A DNA stretch of 64,000 nt, from the NCBI GenBank assembly GCA_947172415.1, contig OX359196.1, forward strand, positions 3,970,501 to 4,034,500. Reading direction: 5' to 3'. Under the pieces are notes generated by a model. That model had not been told where the DNA came from and did not search any database. It saw nothing but the letters and a program-made list of their open reading frames with translations. The DNA comes from Chondrosia reniformis. Taxonomy: Eukaryota > Porifera > Demospongiae > Chondrillida > Chondrillidae. The position numbers and the translations under genes were made by a program. Below, one piece after another: positions 49,354-64,000 of the stretch; the first letter of the stretch is position 1, and each line of letters starts with the position of its first letter.

Positions 49354-52300
49354 TCAATCCTTGATGTTCCAGGAGTGAGTAAACTTATAGCGTTCTTCTA
49401 TACAAGGTGTGCAGATATCAGTAACAACAGATATAAGGTTGAGAACAGCTCCTAGAATGTTCATAATGAAAAGTGTCAGGATGAAAGGCCAAAAGATTTC
49501 AAGGTCTCTACAGTCAAATATCACTGCTTCAATTGGCCTCAGTGTCTCCTTCACAGAGTCTTCAAACAGAGGTGAGTGAGGTGAAAAGATACAGCCAGTG
49601 GGCTCCGAGTTGTTCTGAGTGGTGAAGTTTTGATAGGCTGGGTTCTGTGTAGCAATTCCATATGTACCAGTAACCAGGGCAGCAAAGATACATGCAAAAA
49701 CACCCAAAACATTCAGCAACATGTGAATAAAGATCTGCCAATGAGAAAATGTAAAACACATTCATCATTCTGTATCATGAGCTTTGTTAGAAACACTAAA
49801 ATATGAATATACTCAAAGACAGCTTTAAACTTTAAACACTATCCTCAGAAATATGTACTTAATAAATAGCTATGTATATATAGTTCTTTACAACAAGTAA
49901 TAGGTTTTTAAAGACTTGCCACACTTCTGCTAGGCTAGCAGAAAACACATGTACTAAAGAAAGCGATATAGACCTATAGGAATGTGTTAGGTGTTCTTTC
50001 CTGAAACCCAAGAAATCCTCCTCTCTATGCCCCTGCTTACATGTAATTGGGTATGCATACATACTTGCAAGATGATTCCTACTGTTAGCACCCTGGATCA
50101 GCTAAATAGTCTGTTAATCTATTACAACATTGATATCTTTGAGTCTTTAAATCATTGACAGACAGATACTCTTTCATTTTCAATATGACAAATATGCCTT
50201 TGGAAAAGGGGTATCTACTATTTCATTGAATTCACAATACTAGGGTTCTATAGATATCTAATGAGATTCATGGTCTAATTCAATACCTCAGTAAAGTTGA
50301 GTTTAAATATTAATCATTGATAAGCAGATTAGCTACCATTTCAGAATGCTATTATTGAATATAACCGTGGCAACTCCTTATACATACCTATTAACTGTTA
50401 GTAAATATTTTGGAATCTACACATTATGAATGAAGTCTAGGAATTTTTCCTATCCAAAACTTCCTTCTACTAAGGGTTTGGCCTTAGACAGAAGCCACAC
50501 TGAGGCCACTAATAGCATACCTTTCATTCAAAAGGGTTACAACAGTAGACACATGCAATCGATGAAGGGCTTCACACTATGTAACTAGAGTGGGATTGGA
50601 TAACCAAATCTCTTCACACAGTCCTCTGTGTCAACAGGACTGTAGCCAGACAAAGCATTGGACACATAGCACAGATTAGAACTAATTTTCATTTTCATCA
50701 TCAAAAAAGAAAATAGTTTACACAAATGGATGATCCATGCAAATTGTGGATACGTAACTTGCTACTCAGTGAAATCACCCAGAAGGGTCCCATTACAGTA
50801 AAACCTCTAATAAAGGACCTTCCAAACAACAGCCAGCCTCTCTATAGTGGACAAACTACTTGCCATGATTGATGTCAAGATAGGACAAAAATATAGGCAC
50901 CTCTAAGAAGGGACAACCTCTCTAAAAGGGATTGATTCTTACTCCCCAATGTGTCCTTCCTTCAGAGGTTTTACTGTAGTCAGTCAGCAACAAAAGAACA
51001 ATAAAATAGCTGAGTGCACGTGGATAAGGGTGGGGCATACACTATTCCATAATAATTTATTATAATATTTAGTAATTGGTATGGGGATGTATATACACAA
51101 TGAGCTGTCACTAAACAATGCGATGAGGTATGGTTGGACTAAATGGGACATTATGATAATAAGTCATGCTAGGGTGACAGTGCTTAAAAAGACAATAGTT
51201 ATAGTATAATATAAAAAACATAATACTACGTTAGTGTGTAAAACAGAGGGATCAGGTGGAATCATTTCACTGATATAGACTAGTCAAGTGATGGTAGTTC
51301 TCTGATGGGTGCAATAGAGGACACAGTTGGGGAGAGCTGGTTGTTGGACAGCACCATGGTCAAGAGATGGCTAAGGCTTTCTAGCGGTCATGTTATGTAC
51401 AGTTTTAATCTATTCTTTTACCTCCCAGTAACTGTATTTCCTTTCCTCAGAGTGTGACAACATATTAGTTAATAGCAAGGCAAGACTACTCAATTTCTGG
51501 GGTAATGTCCTTATTGGGTATCCTCACCATACTATTGCATACCTCTTATCACTCAAGTACGACCTCCTGACACCTCATGCACTCCACTTATCCATAATTG
51601 CCTAGTCACCAATTTATTTATTACCCATCAACTCATGTACATACGTAGATATCTGTCTGTGATAGCCACTTTGTTATTATATAGTTACATTTTGTCAAAT
51701 GATTACTCATTGACAAGAGGATTCTCAGAATTAATTACATAACAGATATACTGGTTAAGGAAATGGAATGTACATACGTATGTACATGTGACTAGTAGTA
51801 ATGTGTGAATATGAGTGTGTAATTGATGCTAATACATGCATTAAAATCTGATTAGAAGTCATCAAAGTAGCTGGTAGTGTACATAGAATAAATCATCAGA
51901 TAGCAGTAATTGAACACTACCAGAATCATTCAATTAGTCTGAGAAAATAGCCAAAGAATATATACTTCTAAAACACTAACTTAATACCAATAATCATATT
52001 TAATTGATATTAGACAAGTTAAGCAAGTTAGTGAGATAAAAATCATCAAAATTAAGATACTGGTTAGATAAACATCTAAAAGTGTTCACTGTCTGAAATA
52101 CAGAACCAACTACATACGTAGCTGTAACTCAAATTAGGCTCATTTAGCAAATTATATATCAAAATAACATATTTAGAATACTATATGGGCCATCTGATAC
52201 ATGGTATACAACACATACTTATTGAATCATATTTCACTAACCCCAATAGCAAGGTAAGTTTATAATTTACACACTACATCTATACTAGTATATTGTATTG

Positions 52301-54067
52301 TATATGACTATAGGAATGTATTTTGAGTGTGCTGCATCTCACTACACACACAAAGTACCTAATATCTATAGTCATACAACTACAACAGAAATGCATTGCC
52401 ATACAGTCTTTGGTCAATTACTTGTTGTTGTTGAAATATGGCACTACAAACTTGAAACTAAATTATTCTATTTTCCTAAAATCTAACTGAATAGGTTAAT
52501 AGCTGTTGATGAATATATGTCTATGCTTTCAAGGTGTCATTTAATGATTATTCAGATAAACAAGTAGACTTATTACAGTAGTCTGTTATGGTAGAACTTG
52601 TAAGTGGGCATGGCTATCAGATACCTTATGAAAACAAACATGTACGACTACAACATCAATAAGAGATTGGTTAGCCTGGCTGGTATCATGATACAGACAT
52701 AGTGTTAGCCTGGCTGGTATCATGATACAGACATAGTGTTAGCCTGGCTGGTATCATGATACAGACATAGTGTTAGCCTGGCTGGTATCATGATATAGAC
52801 ATAGTGTTGGCCTGGCTGGTATCATGATATAGACATAGTGTTAGCCTGGCTGGTATCATGATACAGACATAGTGTTAGCCTGGCTGGTATCATGATACAG
52901 ACATAGTGTTAGCCTGGCTGGTATCATGATACAGACATAGTGTTAGCCTGGCTGGTATCATGATATAGACATAGTGTTAGCCTGGCTGGTATCATGATAC
53001 AGACATAGTGTTAGCCTGGCTGGTATCATGATACAGACATAGTGTTAGCCTGGCTGGTATCATGATACAGACATAGTGTTAGCCTGGCTGGTATCATGAT
53101 ATAGACATAGTGTTAGCCTGGCTGGTATCATGATACAGACATAGTGTTAGCCTGGCTGGTATCATGATATAGACATAGTGTTAACCTGGCTGGTATCATG
53201 ATATAGACATAGTGTTAGCCTGGCTGGTATCATGATATAGACATAGTGTTAGCCTGGCTGGTATCATGATATAGACATAGTGTTAGCCTGGCTGGTATCA
53301 TGATACAGACATAGTGTTAGCCTGGCTGGTATCATGATATAGACATAGTGTTAGCCTGGCTGGTATCATGATATAGACATAGTGTTAGCCTGGCTGGTAT
53401 CATGATACAGACATAGTGTTAGCCTGGCTGGTATCATGATACAGACATAGTGTTAGCCTGGCTGGTATCATGATATAGACATAGTGTTAGCCTGGCTGGT
53501 ATCACAAAACGATAGCTTTTGACAATGTAGTAATTGTATAGAAAATGGGTACATTGACATAGTGACCTACATACCTACAGTTATCATACGAAATGGGAAA
53601 TCAAGGTAATATTGTGCGAGCCAATTCGGGCACAAAGGCATATAGACTACCTCGGTATTATCACACTATAAATCTTGTACTTTCAATTCTTTACACTAAT
53701 AATTATGTACATAAAAAAGCTATATCACTATGAACAAGACTTTAGTATAACACTCCAGTAGCTTACCACAACAGCGGACCGCGTGGGTCTTACAAATACT
53801 CCAACAAGGCCACTCAATATGATCTGTGACAAAAGAAAAGCAAGGTAGAGCATAGTGATTCGTAAGAGGAGACAATTCTGGTAACCTACATCACGGAACG
53901 CTTACCCAAAAGCCGACCCAGAAGGGTGATATCAGAGGACCCAGGTGGGACTGAATAAACACGAAGAGAGCCAGTGCTGCTAATGGCGATCCGAAGATCA
54001 TCTGTATTACACTTAGGAGGCTTATACAAGTCAGACAATGGTGCTTGTTTTCCAAACGAGTACACAT
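49354..54067 (-). CDS. Four-transmembrane protein, FAM189/ENTREP or MS4A-like
   Basis: Three exons are read: 53906..54067, 53767..53823 and 49354..49734, all in phase 0, for 199 residues ending in TGA. TM1 lies about 15-38 (LLSVIQMIFGSPLAALALFV), TM2 about 46-66 (SPFWVGFWIILSGLVGVFV), TM3 about 74-97 (FIHMLLNVLGVFACIFAALV) and TM4 about 158-180 (FWPFILTLFIMNILGAVLNL). The large loop between TM3 and TM4 has two possible N-glycosylation sites (NFT, NNS) and several cysteines. The order TM1, then PFWxGxxxxLSGxxG in TM2, is typical of the CD20/MS4A and FAM189 four-TM superfamily, from memory. The exact family is unsettled. The cytosolic tail ends in TPCIEERYKFTHSWNIKD. Intron 2 is 4 kb and contains the 34-bp minisatellite. 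Confidence 0.7.
50794..50978. mobile_element. pogo/Tc1-like MITE, TIR TACAGTAAAACCTCT
   Basis: The left end TACAGTAAAACCTCTAATAA and the right end TTCAGAGGTTTTACTGTA are inverted with TA borders; 185 bp. CAGTAAAACCTC-type ends are common in pogo-like families (from memory). Non-coding; in the four-TM gene's intron. Confidence 0.8.
52673..53504 (+). repeat. 34-bp minisatellite, 24.5 units
   Basis: The unit starts AGCCTGGCTGGTATCATGAT and continues A(C/T)AGACATAGTGTT. Units are near-identical; the main variable site is the C/T. The first thirteen units read CCCTTCCCTCCCT, i.e. CCCT blocks, suggesting duplication in four-unit steps. Each unit holding C contains the 12-bp palindrome GTATCATGATAC. 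Rare other variants are TTGGCC (unit 5) and TTAACC (unit 16). It lies 263 bp downstream of exon 2 of the four-TM gene, within intron 2. Confidence 0.95.
53585..53734 (+). repeat. Left arm of a 1.9-kb-span inverted duplication
   Basis: About 150 bp, including ACGAAATGGGAAATCAAGGT and GTGCGAGCCAATTCGGGCAC, returns inverted at 55332-55490 with few differences. The pair brackets exons 1-2 and the upstream region of the four-TM gene. Confidence 0.85.
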
Positions 54068-55331
54068 CTTGGACCTTGAAGAACTAGCTATTCAGTACAA
54101 CTATAGACCAACAGTTTCGGCAGTCTAGATTATTCAGGGTAGGAGCTAGAACGAAGTTGTACTTGCGGGCGTAACCTTACTCGAAGTGACCGAACATTAT
54201 TAGCAACTACTTAGATACACTCTAGACCTGGGTTTACCACGCCTACCTACCCACACACTGTACCGCAAAGCCAGACCGCCCCTTAGTCTCCATTTTATTT
54301 GCTCCTAAAGTAATAAGAGTACCCTCTAAGTGGGGATGATGTGTCATGACAAATGACAAATTAAACCATTGGCAATCCTATTCATTATGCATATCATGAA
54401 GTGACAGGGTTTAGTGATATGAATTATATTTTTATTATCTACTCATCCAGGCTGTAGAAATGGTTGGCAAAGGAATGGAACGACAATAGACCTTTAGTGA
54501 AGTAATCTAACCCTTTAACTTGCATGATTCATTCTCTTGTTGCTAGGAGCAACTATGCCATATGGTACCAACTGGATGCAGCACTTGAGATAAAAATTGT
54601 TTTAGAACATTTTATGGACAATTGCATGAATGCATAGTAAGACTAGTATATACATACCGGTTGATTTATTGTACTGTACGTTCAGTAGGTATACATTAAA
54701 GTCCTTTATTTGCCATTGCCTTCCAATAGATACATATGTCAACTGTTGAGTGTATATGTATACTATACTTAATGGTGTGCACTTATAACGTTAGGCAGCC
54801 ACATCTGCAATTCAGTTTCTGTGTATGGCACAATGGTATCATAATGGTACCCTCTAGTTTACATATTTAACAACTGCATGCTTCTATTAATCAATATTTT
54901 AAATCTTCACTACTTCTCCAACAACCTTTTCATAAAAAGAGAATGTTCAATGATGACTGTCTAATGGAGCCTTTGGGTTTGCCTAATATTCAGTCCCAGA
55001 GGACTTTGCAATTGACTGCATAGTTCTGCATAATGTTTTCCCTCTTAAACTAATTACTATTTCAATCTTGTCCAGACCCATCTCCAACTAGCTGACCAGC
55101 CCATTTCACAAACTAGCAGGAGCCATCTTACCTGATGTATTATATATGTGCAACTGCAGACACCTCTACTTTTGATCAGTTACAAAACTATCAAAGTTGA
55201 CTGCTCCAGAAGATAAGCCAAATGCTTGGACTAGAAAGTGTGCCCAAGTTTAACATAATATTTATCATCGTCATTAAACATTAAAGTAATATAATAAAGA
55301 CAGAAAAACGTTTGTATATGTATATGCAATC
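54068..55331. other. 5' flank of the four-TM gene
   Basis: The region contains the promoter of the gene to its left. A short GC-richer part at 54110-54300 is followed by AT-rich DNA. A decayed MITE end (ACCCTCTAAGTGGGGATGA) is near 54310. No coding exon was recognised. Confidence 0.5.
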
Positions 55332-55490
55332 TTCATAGTGATATAGCCTTTTTATGTACATAATTATTAGTGTAAAGAGTTGAAAGTACAAGATTTTTAG
55401 TGTGATGATACCGAAGTAGTCTATATGCCTTTGTGCCCGAATTGGCTCGCACAATATTACCTTGATTTCCCATTTCGTATAATATTTAGT
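55332..55490 (-). repeat. Right arm of the inverted duplication
   Basis: Inverted partner of 53585-53734, starting TTCATAGTGATATAGC and ending TTCCCATTTCGTAT. The spacer of about 1.6 kb is not itself symmetrical, so this is an inverted duplication or the two ends of a large element rather than a MITE. Confidence 0.85.
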
Positions 55491-55959
55491 TGGGACATAC
55501 ATACGTACGTATGTATACACACTACTCTGCAGTAATAAGTAATAAGATTCATCTTCACCAAACTCCATGCATGGGGTGACTGACTATATGTCACACAGGT
55601 TCTAGACACTTGCATTTGACAGGAGTCCTTTTGTGCCTTGGCATCTACGATGTGGGATCCACTACGTATACGACTAGCTGTACAGGTATGGTCAAACTGG
55701 CTGCATTGTGTACTTAGATATCATCTTCTATGTAAACTTTAAGGCTCTATACTTAATAGGTCTACTCTACTCATATTGGCAGAGAAAGTTAACGCTCTTG
55801 GCAATTAATGATGCTATTTCATACTGTATTATTGCTATACATTAAATAATGATGCTGCTTAGGGAATTAACTTAGTAACTACTACTACATACGTACATCT
55901 AGTCAAAAAGGTTGTAGAATATTGGTGTTATGATAAAGTGTTATTGAATTGAAAGCCTT

Positions 55960-61391
<5,432 letters not shown>

Positions 61392-61526
61392 GATGACAAT
61401 TCTTAAAGGACGTTTTCAACGTGCAGAGCGCTTTGCCACGTCACAAAGTTTGACCGACAGTAGGCGTGTCCAACCGAAAGGGAGAAAACCTCTAATAAAA
61501 TTGCGTAACTGAAACGTTGAAAGATC
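61392..61526. promoter_or_regulatory. Divergent promoter ARF / LSM8
   Basis: 135 bp separate the start codons. The stretch contains AAAGGACG, GCCACGTCACAAAG (a CACGTCA, CRE/E-box-like word) and TAGGCGTG. There is no TATA box. Two housekeeping genes sharing one short promoter fits the geometry; no measurement is available. Confidence 0.55.
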
Positions 61527-62716
61527 ATGGCGCAGAGCGGGAGCAGCGGTTTGGAGGAATACATCAACAGTATCCTCTTCTTCCTAGCTCGCGAGTTCTC
61601 TTTATATGTTCCTATACTATTGCACTAAAATATTCATAGGATGTCTAAGCCATGTAATCAGTTTTATCGCTTAACTAATATTAGAGCAAGTTTGCGTCAT
61701 TACAGCAGACGGAAGAGTCATAGTGGTAAGTTGGATAGGGAATCAATTAGTAGGTAGGATTAAAGTATCCATTTAAAGCGAATACTCTGTAATTAGTATT
61801 CCGGAGGGTGCACTTTATTATGTCCTATCTGTGAGCCATGGGTCACTGTATGACTATCAGAGTTCTAACGTGGTATATAGATCTGTTAGGCCACTAATTA
61901 CATAGAGGTATTTGCTTCTGTATATAAGTGCATGGATAGATGCATCTGTACGATCAATATCTCATCAGTGGACTATGGATTTTCCCCACCCACTCATGTC
62001 TCCTGAGGAGCTCAATGAGCTAATGAGTGGAACTGAAGTTCACTGGCTTAATGGCTCGCCCCATAGCCACTCAAAAGAGATGGTCAAGCAATAGACAGCT
62101 GTTTCGTCCTTTTTAGGACTCATCAGTATGGCATATGACGGAAGTCTGAGTTAGCTACTTTGCTGATAAATACTCTAAAACGTTTGTGGTCCACTGATGA
62201 AACATTTGATCTTTGACCTTAAAGTCCCCTATATAAATTAGTAGTAGTTTTATGAGCAGTGGAAGCAGTTTTAAATGGGTCACTTACACACATATAGTGT
62301 ACACCTATGTGGTGACTGGTCTGACTTCCCTGTTTTATGAATAACCTACTATTACCTACTATACTGTAGAATCATATTGTGGTTGACATGTATGTATATG
62401 TGGGCTGGGGAAACTTGAATAGAATGGACTAAAGCACTATCTTCCTAGACCTATTGCTTTGGAAGAGCCTATAGAGCTTTGGATGAGGAAACCATTTTAA
62501 ACCAACATTTCCTTATTCACTGCATGAGCCACTATGTATGTATGTTTAATGAAGGTTTACATGTATTGCATGTTACTTTATGGTCAAGGGTAAGCTAAAA
62601 GGCTTTGATCAAACTGTCAATGTGATTCTCAATGAGAGCAGTGAGCGTGTATACTCAAATACTGCTGAAGTAGAGGAAGTCAGCCTGGGTCTCTACATCA
62701 TCAGAGGAGACAATAT
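61527..62716 (+). CDS. LSM8: LSM8, U6 snRNA-associated Sm-like protein (3' end outside window)
   Basis: Three exons are read: 61527..61569, 61685..61725 and 62589..62716. They give about 70 residues: MAQSGSSGLEEYIN, KQVCVITADGRVIV, GKLKGFDQTVNVILNES, SERVYSNTAEVEEVSLGLY and IIRGDN. This follows LSM8 (ENYINRTVAVITSDGRMIVG) throughout, including the Sm1 motif and the Sm2-type IIRGDN. LSM8 replaces LSM1 in the nuclear LSM2-8 ring that binds the U6 3' oligo(U) tail. The last exon ends with a GTAAGT donor in phase 2. The expected final exon (about 25 residues) is not found up to 64000 and should lie beyond the right edge. The intron 61726-62588 carries the hammerhead ribozyme. Confidence 0.88.
62088..62132 (-). 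ncRNA. Minimal hammerhead ribozyme
   Basis: The minus strand reads GCCATA (stem I 5'), CTGATGA, GTCCT-AAAA-AGGAC (perfect 5-bp stem II), GAAAC, AGCT, GTC, TATTGC (stem I 3'). All conserved core bases are present: CUGAUGA, GAAA and the GUC cleavage triplet. Stem III is the two-pair minimal form (A-U, C-G with loop AGCU). Stem I pairs five of six positions (one U/C mismatch). Predicted cleavage lies after GUC, between 62094 and 62093. By family, such short-stem-III hammerheads occur in Penelope-like retroelements and satellites; no Penelope RT or GIY-YIG frame was recognised beside it. It is antisense inside the LSM8 intron. Confidence 0.85.
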
Positions 62717-62875
62717 GTAAGTGCCCCCCAATAAGAATCTCTTGATTCCAAAGACATTGCTCAATATGATAGTAACAGTTACATATGCTTAGGCCATTCC
62801 CGTGCATTTTAGTGGTATAATAGAAATGTATGTACTTTAGCACATAAACATTGGGAAATATACCAAGCATATATG

Positions 62876-63319
62876 TACAGTGAGGCCTCACTTAACCGCA
62901 CACATCTGTTTTATGCAAATATTGAGGGAATTGGATAAGTGAGGGATATATCATTGATACATAATACTGATATTAATACCCCATTCAGTCAGAAGATGCA
63001 CCTGAATGCTATCATATGTGGATTTAGGGTAGTGTGTTTGTTGTGCAGACATATTTGTTTCTTATCTTTTCCTGTCAGTCCATTCCCTGGCCTTTTTGGT
63101 TGTAAACAAGCAGCCATTCTCTATTTCACTAAAGATTATTGAGGGAAAATTATATGGAAAGTGAACTTTTGTATACAAAATAACGCAACTGGATGTGGAC
63201 ACCGAGGTTTCCGTATAAGTGCAGTATAATTATACACTCTAAATCTGTTATGTGCAAAACAGCAACAGAACATGCAGGAACCGATTATGAGAGTTACAGT
63301 TAAGCGAGGTCTCACTGTA
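62876..63319. mobile_element. MITE, TIR TACAGTGAGGCCTCACTTAA
   Basis: The left end TACAGTGAGGCCTCACTTAA and the right end TTAAGCGAGGTCTCACTGTA are inverted over about 20 bp; 444 bp, TA-bordered. GAGGCCTC is itself palindromic. Non-coding, downstream of the LSM8 third exon. It belongs with the pogo/Tc1-like group by its CAGT-type ends. Confidence 0.8.
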
Positions 63320-64000
63320 TTGTACTGTTGTTCGCACCACGCTTTCTCTTATGTATTAAATACCAACATTTTCATGTATACGTAGTCATTATCTTAACAA
63401 TTCTGGACCCTATATTTCCAATCTCCAATTTTTTATTGAGAATGTTCAACCTCACTTTAAGTACAGCCTCCACTTTTACTCCACAAGTTTTTAATTAATG
63501 ATGGTTAATTTAAATTGCAGGGAGTTATCCAAACTCACAATTGTAAGAGGGGGCAAAACAGTTATCTTTTATTTGCAAATCTTTTAAGATTATTTCATCT
63601 TAGATGACTGAGAGATACGTATATAGTCAGTTTTGCCGCCCAGCCAATGTGACTGTGCTCACTAAACTGATTTCAGCGATTATGAATATTTATTTTTATG
63701 ACAAATATTGACCTGTGAACACTGATTTATAGGGTAATCATTTCACCTGCTTAACATTTTGTCATAATAGTAACTTCTAGTGATATCTATATAGTTAAAA
63801 GTTAAAGGGAATGAATATTATATCATATACGTACCCTGTAAAATGCGAGGTAAGTGTAATATATTTTTAACTGAATATGACTAAAAGATGTCTATCTATC
63901 TATCTATAGCTCAGAGGGCTACTAATATACAGTACAGCTGTTTCACTTGAGCTGTATCAATTAATATTTTATTGCATGCTTCATAATACGTATGTATTCT
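63320..64000 (+). other. LSM8 intron, nothing recognised
   Basis: AT-rich DNA to the right edge with a (TCTA)n run at 63892-63907. I searched for the missing last LSM8 exon and did not find it. Confidence 0.5.

Noticed and set aside
52673-53504. CRISPR array
   Set aside because: The units are contiguous 34-mers with no spacers, in an animal intron.
62717-64000. Last LSM8 exon
   Set aside because: No phase-matched exon with a GEIDEE-like ending was found, so it is left as outside the window.

Overview
The window is nuclear DNA of an early-branching animal. The genes are split by many short introns with standard GT/AG borders. The repertoire is metazoan: an adhesion GPCR with FN3 and EGF domains, srGAP, ING4/5, IFT122, a class II-like ARF and LSM8. 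The DNA is AT-rich and full of TACGTA/TATGTA microsatellite. A marine sponge is my best guess, but this is inference; no species-specific marker was recognised.

Layout. 333-2871 (-): N-terminal exons of IFT122, running off the left edge. 2958-4279 (+): a small coiled-coil gene, possibly BORCS6-like. 5032-18869 (-): a complete srGAP (F-BAR, RhoGAP, SH3; 17 exons, 1134 codons). 18984-24874 (+): a complete ING4/5 PHD-finger gene (10 exons, 242 codons). 25381-40795 (-): a complete adhesion GPCR (29 exons, 1065 codons; signal peptide, FN3, eight EGF-like, GAIN/GPS, 7TM). 40796-49353: repeat-rich intergenic DNA with a LINE. 49354-54067 (-): a four-TM gene of FAM189/MS4A type, with a 34-bp minisatellite in its intron. 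55960-61391 (-): a complete ARF GTPase (6 exons, 181 codons). 61527 to the right edge (+): LSM8, incomplete. Three gene pairs are divergent with 86-135 bp between start codons, so shared promoters are likely. ING and the GPCR converge tail to tail. The exon models were built by eye from splice sites; for every complete gene the exon lengths sum to a multiple of three and reading phases match at each junction.

The genes have unrelated jobs: cilium transport, a possible lysosome-positioning subunit, actin/membrane remodelling, chromatin reading, adhesion signalling, vesicle traffic and RNA processing. There is no operon logic.

The most interesting part is the mobile DNA. A minimal hammerhead ribozyme with an intact core lies on the minus strand at 62088-62132. 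A family of foldback elements carries a related hammerhead-like core at their centres. There are also several MITE families with TA-flanked inverted repeats, a pogo/Tigger transposase relic, several retrotransposon relics, a recent 1.5-kb tandem duplication of three EGF exons, and several large inverted repeats.
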